Origin: Plasmodium coatneyi
Taxonomy: Eukaryota > Apicomplexa > Aconoidasida > Haemosporida > Plasmodiidae
Assembly: GCF_001680005.1 (NCBI RefSeq)
Contig: NC_033560.1
Location: 685,501-749,500, forward strand
DNA: 64,000 nt
Direction: 5' to 3'
The stretch's first letter is position 1; the number at the start of each line of letters is the position of its first letter. The position numbers and the translations under genes are program-made. Shown piece by piece: positions 1 through 11,067 of this stretch. The notes below the pieces were generated by a model. It was not told the origin of the DNA. It searched no databases and saw only the letters and a list, made by a program, of their open reading frames with translations.

Positions 1-27
1 GTTTGGTGCCACCAAAAGTTAACTTAC

Positions 28-171
28 CATGTCGTTCACGCGGTAATACATGAAGATGGCGCCCGGTTTTAGAAACAGTTCGTAGGAGGAGTACGTGGCC
101 TCCACGGCCATGAAGGTCAGCAGGGCTCTTCGGATAATAGGCAGGCACACCGTTCCACAGCCGTACGACAT
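28..171 (-). CDS. First exon of an unidentified conserved protein (partial)
   Basis: Reading the minus strand from the ATG at 171 gives 48 codons (beginning MSYGCGTVCLPIIRR) that end in phase 0 at a GTAAGT donor complementary to 22-27. The rest of the gene lies left of the window. The peptide is mildly hydrophobic, with a Cys-containing stretch at residues 5-20 and an aromatic stretch near residues 29-43, so a membrane-associated product is possible. No domain is recognised. It is divergent from RON5, with a spacer of about 1.9 kb. The call rests only on an ATG followed by an open frame and a strong donor; an upstream exon cannot be excluded. Confidence 0.5.
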
Positions 172-2065
172 TTTTGCAATGTTCCGTTTGGGGGGACGGG
201 TGTGTTTCCTAATGAGGATGTATAAACTTCCTCCACGTTTGGTAAGGATAAGCGCCTGTTATACGGGTGGAAGATATGTGTGTGGCACTGGAGTAGCTCT
301 GTTTCCTTTTATTTGAATTCCTTTAGAGCAACGGGTATGTAACTTGAAGCATACGAACAACTCGGTTGGGTGGAGTTCCTCGAATGAGTGAGTTATTTGG
401 GGGATGGTCAAGCAGGCGGCCTCTCTGGCTCATTCGCCTAATCACGGGGCGTTCCTTTTATGTTGCGCGCGTGCGAAAGTTGTTGCCGCGTTGGTAGGAA
501 AATTTGGCCATTTGGGGGACTCGCGAATGGGATGATATGTTAACTCGTTGTGTTCTTCCCTTTGCGCAGTTTTCACTTAACATAACCTAACATAACCTAA
601 TTTAATTTAATTTAATTTTTTTTTTTTTTTTTTTATTTATATTTCTTTTTTTTTCTTCACCCGCGTGGCGCAATTTTTCCGCCTGCCGCTCAACCGTAGT
701 GCCCCTTTTTTTTTTTTTTAACTGCACAGGGTTCCCACGGGGATAATTGGGCCTCCCAAATAGGATAAAAAGAGGGGCACTGCAGAAATGAGTCTTGACC
801 GCATGATGCATCACCAATTTGGGAAAAAAAAATTAAACAAACCAGCAGGAACTAATGCAGAGGGTCCTTTCCCCCCTCAGTTACTGCTAAGCGGATCAAC
901 TAGGGGGAGGGTAACCGTTTGGCGCAGTATGTCCCCGAGAAGAAAATGGACTGCCTGCTTGGCTGGTTGCCAAACAGAAGGAGTGCTTCAATCCACTACC
1001 CCCTCATTGTAACACTCGGTGTGGAAACATGCGAAAAGTTTTTGGGGCGCCACTCTCCCAGCAGGAAAGATGAAAAAAGCAGACAGCTCTGTCCCATTGG
1101 ATGGGGAAAAATCCCCTCCGTCTATGGAGACACGTAACTCGAAAAGTTGTTCACAGGAAGGGTCGTTGGGGATGGGGTGCCCCCAAGTGCATACCATTTT
1201 GTGGAAAAAAAAAATTCTTTGGGGGGGTATTTACCCCTTGTTTGGTTAAACTAATGTTAAAGTGTTAAAAGAAAAAAAAAACTGATCAGGGAATCCCCCC
1301 CCTGGGAAGTATGTCAGACGTATGCATATACACATGTATGTATGTATGCACGTGCGTCCATAAAGGTGTGGCTGTCCCTGCGTGCGAGTGTGCAGACACC
1401 TCCACTGTGCAGTGGTTGTGAAATTTTTTTACGTCCATCCGGCTAACGCGGGTCATTGTTGGGTGCACCAATTGGTCAAAAAAAAAAAAAAAAAGACGCA
1501 AAGGAAACACGAAAAGGGCAAACAGGTTGTACAACGCGAAGACGCATTCTCCGATCTCGCATCACCATTGCACAACTGCTCAATCCAGGAGGGGTGCAGC
1601 AGAAATACGGAAAAAAAAAAAAAAAAAAAGAAACGAACGGAGTTTGCGCGGTAGACGAAATAAACGGGATAGTCTGCATAGGTTAAATAAGCGGAGGAAA
1701 AAAAAAAAAAAAAAAAAATTGTCTACGTCTGTGTGCAAAGTGGTGTAGGAAAAGGCGGCAACCACGTTTGTGCAGAAGTGATAGAACAGAAAACTAACCT
1801 AAGTAAACACCTCAATGCACATAAGTACCTACGGATGTGCGTTCACTTTAACAGACGCACGAATGGTTCAGTTTGACTGACCGGTAGAGGTTCCTTCGCA
1901 ATAAACGTCCAATCTGCCTCATACGAATCTTGCAAACAAGCTAAGCGGCAGAGAGGCTGTCATGTGTGGACGTCCTCACACGTATCCATTCACCCACTCA
2001 ATAGAACACACCTACATTTGTAAGTGTTTCCCCGTTGGCCGCATTTTGTACCCCGCACGTCGATC
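172..2065. other. Divergent intergenic region upstream of RON5
   Basis: About 1.9 kb between the leftmost minus-strand gene and RON5. It holds several poly-A/T runs (615-640, 1479-1495, 1611-1629, 1699-1718), a short tandem of AACATAACCT followed by TTTAA units near 578-617, and no open frame with splice signals or coding character. It presumably contains promoters for both neighbours. Confidence 0.6.
1733..1820. promoter_or_regulatory. Cluster of GTGCA words upstream of RON5
   Basis: GTGCA occurs at 1733-1737 and 1770-1774, and its complement TGCAC at 1816-1820, 250-330 bp before the RON5 start codon. GTGCA is the core reported for the invasion-gene activator AP2-I in P. falciparum, which would suit a rhoptry gene. 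Five-base words occur often by chance, so this is only suggestive. Confidence 0.25.
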
Positions 2066-5000
2066 ATGCTGAAGTATGTGTTGTTCTTCTGCGCGACCTT
2101 CGCGTATGTCCCCGTGGGAATAGAAAGTAAGTCTGCAGGGTGGCACTCGATTCGGCATACCTATGTGCGTGTGATTGGTCACTTGTGTACGTGTCTACAT
2201 GTGCAACTGTAACCGTCCCCCCCGCGAAATTCCCCCCTTGTAGGCAGATTCTTCGAAAATATTATTAAACCGAAATTGCACTTCGGCCGGCACCCAATAA
2301 AGAAGAATTTAAAAAATGGAAAAAAAAACATAAGTAAGTTGCTTCGACGAGGAATCAAACTGGGCAGACATAGGGAAAGCCCCGAAAGTGGTCCCTCCTA
2401 ATCGTGTCTGTCGGTGCGTTGCCTACTCAGTACGCACTGCTTACTACTGCTTAGTAATGCTTACTATTGCTTACTCCTCCCCACCGGTGAATACATACAT
2501 GCGTGCATACACACGTGCAGGCCTGGACAAGCTCGAAAAGAATATTATGAAAAATGTGGACTCCATCAACGTAATGTTCGACCCCAAGGATAAGAAATTC
2601 GTCCCGTCCAAGTCGAAGAAGGCACACATAGTTGGTTCGTTAGAGGGGAGCATCGACAACGCCGCAGAGAGTGGCGTACTGTGCAGCATAGTGTCTAGAA
2701 TAGCGAACGATCTGTCCGGGCAGACCTCGATGAGGACATAATCATGCCACGTTAACTCTCCCTGACCCTTTTTTTTTTTTTTTTTCCCTTGGGCACTCCC
2801 CCTTGCAGGAGGTTTCAGCCAGAACACGTCCGACCCGTCAGGTACGCAGGAGGGGCAGTCCACCGGGGAGCAAACAAGTGCCGTCACGAAGTGGTGCCAC
2901 CAACTGGTGCCAACGCAAATCTACCACACATACATGCATACATACATGCATATGCACGTTCCATTTAAAGGGACCTTTTTTCTTTGCAATTCATAATTTC
3001 GCTTCACTCATCCTCCCTCCATGCAAACTACCGCAGATGTTGAAAGAAGCAAATACGAGAAGGGTAACACGACGTGGGAAGGACAGAATAACTGAGCGGG
3101 AGAGAACGCCACAATGAGTTCCTCTGTGCAGCACCACCTACCACATAACAACCCACTTACCACCTTATCACCCATGACAGCCCTCCGGTTTCTAGAAAAG
3201 ATAAACAGCGAAATGATCGTGTATTCCACTAAGATTACCCGAGAGTTAGACAGCCAGGATTACAAGACCCTAAGCAACTTCAAGCGCGCTTCGGCTTTAC
3301 TGAAGGAGAGTTTAGCGACCATGCATTCTCTGGATGTCATTAGAAATGATAAGACAGTGGACTTCAGTAGTGAGTATAGTGTTTCCCTGAGGGGGTGCAC
3401 CGTTGCTAAGCAACCCAACGGTTTAACACACGTATAATGTAGACAGAGTTGGGTGAATCATTAGAACTTCCGGTTTATATGCTGGCATCTATTTTGTGTT
3501 TCGCAGAATACAACCTGGACTGGTACTCCAAGGCATCCCTGAAGGAAAAGTACGAGACTGAAAAGTGTAAGACGATCAGGGGGGAAAAAGGAAAACACGC
3601 AACGGAGGCAAATGAAGCAATGCATTAGTGGCACGAAATGGCATTTTCAAGTGGAGCATATTGTTCTACCGCATGGTGCGAAACGGTGCCGTGAATAACG
3701 TCACTATGTGCTCCCCCTGCAGACATCCACAGGATCATGAATAAGCTTTTCATAAAGGCGAGCAAGAAGAAAAAAAACGTTCAGAAGAAGAAAATAGGTA
3801 CTACTGATATGGTGGTTACCTGCCGGGTAAATCATCTGAACCATTCACTAACTCAGTTATCCGTTCGTCTTTGCGCTCCCCCCAGATGAGAACATCGAAC
3901 AGCTGGAGAACGACCTACTTATGCAGCGATTCGTGAGCGAAAATATGAACGGTAAGCGGGAGGGCGCCCCAACGTGTCTTACGCATCCTGCATTCATATA
4001 TGTAAAAAACGCGTCCGGAATGGCTGTATACACGGTTGTACAAACTGGTGGAAGAAGCTGCTTCACCCACTGAACCCACTGCATCCCGTGCTTTGTCTCT
4101 CCCCACTTCTACAGTTAGCAAGCTGCTGAAGGAGCACGAAGGGAAATCGCCAAATTATATTGCCCCCATGCACTCGGATGTCTGTGGGCAATTGGGTTAG
4201 TTGCGTTGTGAACTCCCCAAAGGGGGGAAGAAGCGACCAACTGCAAAAACCAGGTGGTGTCACCAATTCTACCACACATACGCACATGCATACACACATG
4301 CATACATACATGCATATGCACGTTCCATAGGGAGCACATTCCTGAGCTTCATGTTCGAGAAACTATTTAAAAGCGCAATGAGCCACGACATCCCCCACTT
4401 CAAGCAGTACCTGCCTCGTCTCAAGCAGAGGATTCATAATATGGTCCACAAGGGTAACACTCTTAACGCATTTTATTACGTATTTTCTTACGCATTATAT
4501 TACGCCCCTCTGAAGCAGGCGCATGAAGAGGACGTAGGAAAGGACGCCCCGATCGACGTCACAACATGGTGTTGTTATTTCATCTCACCCACAACAGGAA
4601 CGCTCATACTGCTGGAGAAGGGCCTTGATGATGCTCTGCACACCTTCAAGCTCAAGGTTGCGGAACTCATGCAGAAAAGTAACGCACCAGGGGGGGAAAT
4701 GTGCTCATGCGGCAGTGCATATAAGTTGATACGGGTTGGCTCATACATCTGTTACGATGTTACCATGTTACCATGTTACCGTATTACCAAGTTGGTGGAG
4801 TTCCCTCCATGGAGTTTACCACCCCCTTTTGCCACCACCGCAGAGTTCGGATTTGTGGACATGTGCTCCAGCAAGTGTGTTGCCGAAACGGTTAACGCGA
4901 ATTACGACTTGGAGGAATACAAGAACGAGTTCAAACCGACTAACACGTCTCAGAGGAGGGCTGACAGTAAGGAGGGAAAACATCCTTGACCCGCACGCTA

Positions 5001-8000
5001 TACCCGCAATTGGGTTTGCGCCTGTTAAATGCACGCTAGCTGTTTATTCGGTTAGCACTCATTTGTCTTCATTTCCCGTTTTCACTGTCTGTACCGCAGT
5101 GGTGAAGATGCTAATGTACTACTACCGAGATAAACTGAACAACATCGAAACGACGGCAGATTTTTTGCTGATCATGTTGCTATACCTGAATTCGGCCACG
5201 GAGCACACGAAGAAGGGGTTCATCGATGTCAGCGCCATTAGCACCACAGACAAGTTTAACCTGCTCAACACGACCATTGATAAGAAGAAGAAGGTGTGCA
5301 CAGATGTAGAATCGCAGAAATGGCGCTCTTCCTGCAGCGTCTGCACCATCTACATCGTAACGTAGTTACACCGCCACATAGTTACACCGTTATACTACCC
5401 CCCTCACAGGTGAAGAAGAACAAGCGGAACAGCTTCCTGAAGATCGCCCCGTTCAACTTCTTCCGAGAAGAGCCAGACGAAAAGTATGGAAATGAATCCA
5501 TTTTTGCAATTGACGATATAATTAAAACGTGTCTGTTGGCAAAGAAGTCCCAGAATTTTAGCTCCCTATACGAGACCACGAAAGAGGTGTGGAACAGCAT
5601 TCAGGATATCTACTCTGCGTCTTATGGGTTCGTTGCTTCTAAGAAGCTGAAGACCAAAAGCTTCGTCACCTCGAGGATCAGAAACGTGGGTTTCGTCTTC
5701 AACTGGTTTAACTATAATATGAAACCCAGTCCGCATGTGAACTTCCTGGTGCATAACTTTTCGCCTCTCATTTCTGTGAGCCTCCAGTTGGGTAAGTGGA
5801 ACAGTGAGCTACATATGCGTGTGTGCACGTATGCGTGTATTCGTGTGGATGCCCCGAATGGGTGGACCTCCTTTCTACCTGACACGTCTACAATTTCTTC
5901 CACCTGGTGTGATGTTACCCCCCCTTAGCCTTCTTCATCAGTACGATGATCGAGCAGTACGAGTCCAGCTTCCTAAGCAATTTCTCCTCGACGCTGAAAA
6001 AGATATTCACCCTAGGGGCCAGCTCAGCGCACCCCAAGAATTATGGCGACCTGGTCAGCTTTTCCGAAACGGATTACCTTCTCAGACATTCGAAAGCGGA
6101 TAAAGCACAGAGGATAATCACACAGACAGTGAGGATGCTCAAGAAGAAGTTCCTCTCCCTTCCGTACACCCCTACTCTCCTGGCACAGTACATCTCTCTC
6201 TTCCTATCTCTGTGGGTGTTCGAAAATGAGAAAAGCATAAGTCTGGAAAACCCGAATGTCACTAGGTTTAAGAAGTTGTTCTTCCTGTCCTACTTCGTTC
6301 ACAGTGAGTGTATAAGAAGTGCCTACAGGGTGTCTTCAACGTGCCAAACGCCTGCCCAACGTGCAGTTTATACATGCCGTTACGATCATTACTACTGCCA
6401 TTACCACCGTGTCTACTGCGCTGCCCACTTACCCCCCTGCAGACTCGGGCCCCGCCGAAAAGGCAGTGGAAATTATCTACGACAGATGCAAAGGCAAAAC
6501 GGACAAAATAGTTCTAGGGTGCATACACGACTATGGAGGAGCGAAGCAAAAGAAGATCCTTGGCATTATAAAAAAAAAGTGCAGACCCACGAGAATCCCC
6601 ATCCGGAAGAGAAGCATTAGAAAGATCATTAAGACCCTCATGTCTTCCTTAACCGATCCAGTGGATATTCTGAAAATAGCTGTGGACACTGCCACAAGAT
6701 GTGATCACTTCAGCCGCAGTGCTTCCATGGATAACAAAAAAAAAAAAAAAAATAAAATCAACTATGATCTGTTTGTGAAGTCCGAGTTGTCCTTCCGTTA
6801 CATCTGCGCCGACGTGACCAGTAAGTTGGAATGCACACTTCCGGGGGGGGAACAAGCCACGTGATAAGATGCATCTCTGACTTCACTTACATGCTTGTCC
6901 CCACTCCGATCATATGCTTCCCCCCACTGTGTTCGCAGAAAAAGTGGTGAAGAAAATCATCAGGGACGTGTCTCGATTGAAGAACATGAGCGAAGCCCAG
7001 GAAGTAATCGACCAATCACTCAACAGCGTGCAGTACCTGAAAATCAGAAACTACCGAGACAAGGAAAGCAGCACAAGCATTTTCTGTCCCTTCATGGAAG
7101 CAAACGACAAGCACATCCGGGACTTGGAGCGGAAGCAAATTTCCATCTTCGTTCACAGTAAGGGCAGTGAACAAGCGCTGTCCTATGCGCACCAACCGGT
7201 CACCAATAATAGGTCACCACTATCCGGTCTACCCCTTATCCGGTTTACCCCTTATCCGGTTTACCCCTTATCCGGTTTACCCCTTATCCGGTTTACCCCT
7301 TATCCGGTTTACCCCTTATCCGGTTACCCCCCCGCAGAGAACGTGGGAATACTAAACTTGCTCAAGGGGAAGGTTGCCAACGTTTTTAAAAAGTCGATAA
7401 AAATACGCGAAGGTAAGACATCGCATGCATACAAAATGTGGACCTACGTGCTTATCTCCCCTGAGGCGCACATTCTTCTTCACCGCCCTGTCCTCCCCCC
7501 TGCAGGCATCAAAACGGACAGCCCCATTTCGATCAAAGTTGGAAGTAATCTCTCCAAAGAGGATAAAAGGAACGCATCCCATGGGGTTATCTGTCTCTGC
7601 GTGGCTAGAGCATTTTTATTTTTTTACTATTTTTTTTTTTTCTTTTTTAGCGAGAAAATTCAATGGCTTTCTCTTCACCGGAGGTAAGGCCAGGGCAAAC
7701 AGACTGGTTGATCATGTGCCGTGGGGGGACCCTACAGGCATCACATGACCACTTCACCATTTGACCGCTTTACCGCTTTATCATTTCATCGTTCCACCCT
7801 CTTCCGCAGGATACCAACTAAACGTGGACAGCTTTGAGCGTAGGGACAAAATGGAAGAATGTCCTACACGGGCATGCAACATTTGTGTGAATTCCCCTGC
7901 ACGTGTTCATATTTTTTTTTTTTTTTCAAATCTGCCCTGCTTCCCTCCCCTTGATAGAAGAAAACACACTACACATTGGGCTGTCAAAATCGAGTAAGTT

Positions 8001-9618
8001 TCGCGTCTACCGTGGGAGACCTCTGCGAAAGTACACCTGCCCATTTATGTACCTACTCACGTGTGCATCCTTTTCCCCCTCCGCAGGGAAGGTCTACGAT
8101 GGGCGACAATTTGTCGACGAGTTAGAAATCCTGAAGCCAGATGGTATGGAAGGGTTTCATAAAGAATCAGTCCAAGGGGGTGATTTGCCCACTTCCCACG
8201 TTGTGATCTCATTTGAGTGGACCACATTTTCATTCACCTACGTGCACCTGCCTCCACGAACGTTCTCTCCCTACCCACGCAACAGGCGTCAAGCGGATCG
8301 AAATGAAGGGAATCGACGAGGACAACGAGAGTAACCACGCCAACTGAACTAAACCGTGAACCCTGCACCCACAATGCTTTTAATGGCTTCTCATTTTTGT
8401 TTTATTCCTTTTCCATCCATCCGTCTGTCTGTTTGTCTGTTTGTCTGCCTGCCTGTCTGTATGGCGTTCCCTACCAACAACACCCCCCTTTATCATTCTA
8501 TCCCCTTAGGAATTTATGTCTTGCAGGATAACACCAAGGTTCCTGAGTTCGAATACGCGATCCTTTACCCTAGCGGTGAGATTAAAACTGTGAAAGGGGG
8601 TGACGACATGTGTGTTGTGCTCCCCTACCCCAGATGGATACGCAATCCGAAACGTATTAACACATGCATGCATGCACTTGTGGACTTTCCCCCGCCTTAT
8701 GCTTCCCCCTTTCTTTTTTTTCACAGCGGATATCATCATTTTTGACGGAAACAACTACGTCTCTTCTTCCGCCATTCGGGACATGGGCCTGGAATATGAA
8801 AGTAGGGCACTGGGACAACCAGTTCAGGTTGTGGCGAACCAGTTCACTTGGTGGAGGTGGTGCATTTCGTTTCGGCTTCCTATCCCACACACGACCTGTT
8901 CACCCCCTCCGCAGGAATCGTCTGGGCCGGACACGCAGTGGGCTGGGTAGCAGAGTTCGCCCTGGGAACCATATCAGAAAATCCACGTAACTTTCGCAAA
9001 AAGGGAAAATGTTTCCACTGTGTGGGCAAGCTATATGTGTACAGAGCTAACTTCGAAGGGAACAACTTGGTGATGTTCACTTTGGAACAAATTTTTTTTT
9101 TTTTTTTTTTTTCCCTTCTGCGCAGTCCCCATTTTCGATGGCCACGCGTGGGTGCTCCTGGACAAATTAAGCGTTAAGAGCATTTTAGGTGAGGAGAGGC
9201 TGCACTTGGTCATTCCCTTGGCTGTTCCTATGGGGCCATTCCACATTTACAACTGAACGATTAACCACGTCCTTCCCATTCGCAGGCGAGTTTTTACCGA
9301 GGGACGTGCGGGGCAGTCTCCTCGCAAGCACCGTCAATTTCATCATCCTGAACAAGGAAGGACGCCAGATCTTAAAGAACACCACACGTAAGAGGAAGTG
9401 CAAGTGGAGGGGCGCCTCTCCGTTTAAGACCCGCTCATGAGTACGCACGATGTTGTGATTTTTTCTAAACGTTTTTACGTTCACACGACTGTAACCCCTT
9501 CGCAGCGGTCGTGAGTCTTAAGCACGCCACCTTCACCCTGAGCGGCATATTAAACTTCGTCATTCGGGCCGAAAAGGGAAAAGGGAACGAAATTATCGTA
9601 TACACAAGGATACCATAA
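2066..9618 (+). CDS. RON5: Rhoptry neck protein 5 (RON5), 31 exons
   Basis: Predicted secreted protein of about 1,170 residues; residues 1-20 look like a signal peptide (MLKYVLFFCATFAYVPVGIE). RON5 belongs to the AMA1-RON2-RON4 moving-junction complex, in which the RON proteins are inserted into the host membrane during invasion. Exons: 2066-2126, 2244-2333, 2521-~2670, 2809-2841, 3037-3063, 3181-3369, 3507-3566, 3723-3797, 3886-3951, 4115-4195, 4331-4453, 4598-4678, 4844-4966, 5100-5293, 5410-5791, 5929-6303, 6443-6820, 6939-7157, 7338-7412, 7506-7544, 7651-7683, 7810-7839, 7958-7993, 8087-8143, 8286-8330, 8510-8575, 8727-8801, 8915-8986, 9126-9188, 9286-9387, 9506-9618. All keep frame. The exon 3 donor is uncertain (2634 is the alternative). 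Exon 16 encodes hydrophobic segments. The identity rests on length (I recall about 1,150 residues for the falciparum protein), the signal peptide, the many exons and HINT1 nearby, not on a motif. Another multi-exon secreted protein is possible. Confidence 0.72.
2921..2964 (+). repeat. RON5 intron 4 copy of an intron-shared sequence
   Basis: CTACCACACATAC, then alternating ATGCATAC words, then TATGCACGTTCCAT. The same arrangement ends RON5 intron 10 at 4269-4328. Confidence 0.6.
4269..4328 (+). repeat. RON5 intron 10 copy of an intron-shared sequence
   Basis: Matches 2921-2964 apart from one extra CACATGCATA-like unit. Here GTTCCAT abuts the AG acceptor of exon 11, whereas in intron 4 it lies about 70 bp before the acceptor. 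Confidence 0.6.
7209..7330 (+). repeat. 17-bp minisatellite in RON5 intron 18
   Basis: About seven head-to-tail copies of CTTATCCGGTTTACCCC, nearly identical, ending just before the CCCCCCCGCAG acceptor of exon 19. In one frame it reads as a repeat of Pro/Tyr/Pro/Val-type residues, but flanking splice signals and phase place it in the intron. Confidence 0.85.
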
Positions 9619-11067
9619 GGGACGGAAGGATCATCCACACACACACACACACACATAACAAATTCTAGGAGATGAACACATGAAGATCGATGTTATGGAT
9701 TAAACGGTTCACCTCCCTGGCTGACGGAAAAGAAGAAGTTCCAGTGAACCACTCAGGGGTTTTCCCCCTCCACCGCAGTTTCAACTTCGAATAAATGTTT
9801 CTTCCCCGGACAGAGGCACCTGTTCGTGAGGGTGCATATGCTGCCTACGTAAATGTGGGCAGCGTCTATCCGCGGGAGTGTCGTCATTTCGTCATTTCAC
9901 CATTTGGCTATCTCGTTTTTTCGTTTTTTTTTTTTATTTTTTAATTTTTAGTTTTTGACCCCTTGGGGGGAACCATCCCTCATTTTTTTTCCCCCGTCGC
10001 TGCATCCCTTTGCGATTGCGTTTGTTATTGCGCTTTTCCTTTTTTTTTTTTTTTTTTTCCGCTTTAGCGCACATTGCGTTCCCGTTAAAGTCCACCCTTT
10101 CTCTCAACTGGCACTTTTTTTTTGTACAAACTGCCACGGCGTGGAGTCATTTTCATTTGCTCTGCGTCCGCATCCGGATCCGCGCCCGCCGCGTCTTTTG
10201 TGATTTCCACATCCCCCCCCGCTGTGGGACGAAACAATGACGAGTGTGAAGTCTCGCGAGTTCCAATTAGCGAAGAGGAGAAAGTAGCCTCCTCAATGAA
10301 GGCACGAATAAATTGGATCATGCCACCCGTGTGGATGGCTAGCGTAGGTGAACAAAAAGTGCGTGTTGCCACTTGGCAGGTAGATCGTTACACGCATATT
10401 TGTGTACTTACTTGTCTGTGTTATCACGGACTACCTGCGTGGTCTCTTCTTCCGCGCAAACGTCTTTACTCTACGCACTTATTATTATGCCAATACCGTG
10501 ATGCGTTTTTTCTTTTTTTGTTCATATATTTTTTTTTTTTTTTTTTTTTTTTTGGCGCCATTTGGAATATATTTCACCTGAACGGTTCATGCAGCTAGCT
10601 ATTTTTTTGTTCATATTTTTTTTTTTTTTTTTTTTTCCTTACTTGAAATAACACTTTCATTTTTTTCACTGGTGAGTCCAGTGCGGACGTTCCATTTTCT
10701 TTTTTTGTCTTGTTCTGCGCGGTTGTTTTGCACACAAGAGAAGGAAAAGGGGAATCATAGAAAAGTTTTTAAGTTGAAACAAACTCGCCTTTTCCGCATG
10801 CGCGTTTTTCGTTGTCGTCACGTAGGTGTGTACTAGCCGTTGTGTAAGTAGAAATAGAACATTTTTTTTTCCACCACGTTTAACTACACTTTGTGGAGCG
10901 CGCCCCCCGGTGTGCACTTGACTGCCCTGTCTGCGCTTGTCACTCCATTTGGTAATTCTATTGTAACGTCTTCTACAATTTCACCTGTTACATTTTCACC
11001 GGTTGCATTTTCACCGGTTACATTTTCATCGGTTACGTTGTCAGCAGCTCCGATTTCGCCGCCCCAG
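9619..11067. other. Intergenic region with poly-T tracts and a 15-bp leader repeat
   Basis: Spacer between RON5 and the Lys/Pro-rich gene. It holds a (CA)n run near 9636-9655, poly-T runs near 9919-9935, 10039-10058, 10530-10553 and 10617-10636, and a small GC-richer patch at 10140-10370 with no supported gene. Near 10976-11040 there are about four copies of a 15-bp unit (TTTCACCGGTTACAT type), in frame with the next gene but without an upstream ATG, so it is probably 5' leader. Confidence 0.5.

Noticed and set aside
10085..10600. Overlapping open frames on both strands in the RON5 / Lys-Pro gene spacer
   Set aside because: They end in poly-T/A runs, lack splice context, and neither strand shows a recognisable or clearly coding peptide.
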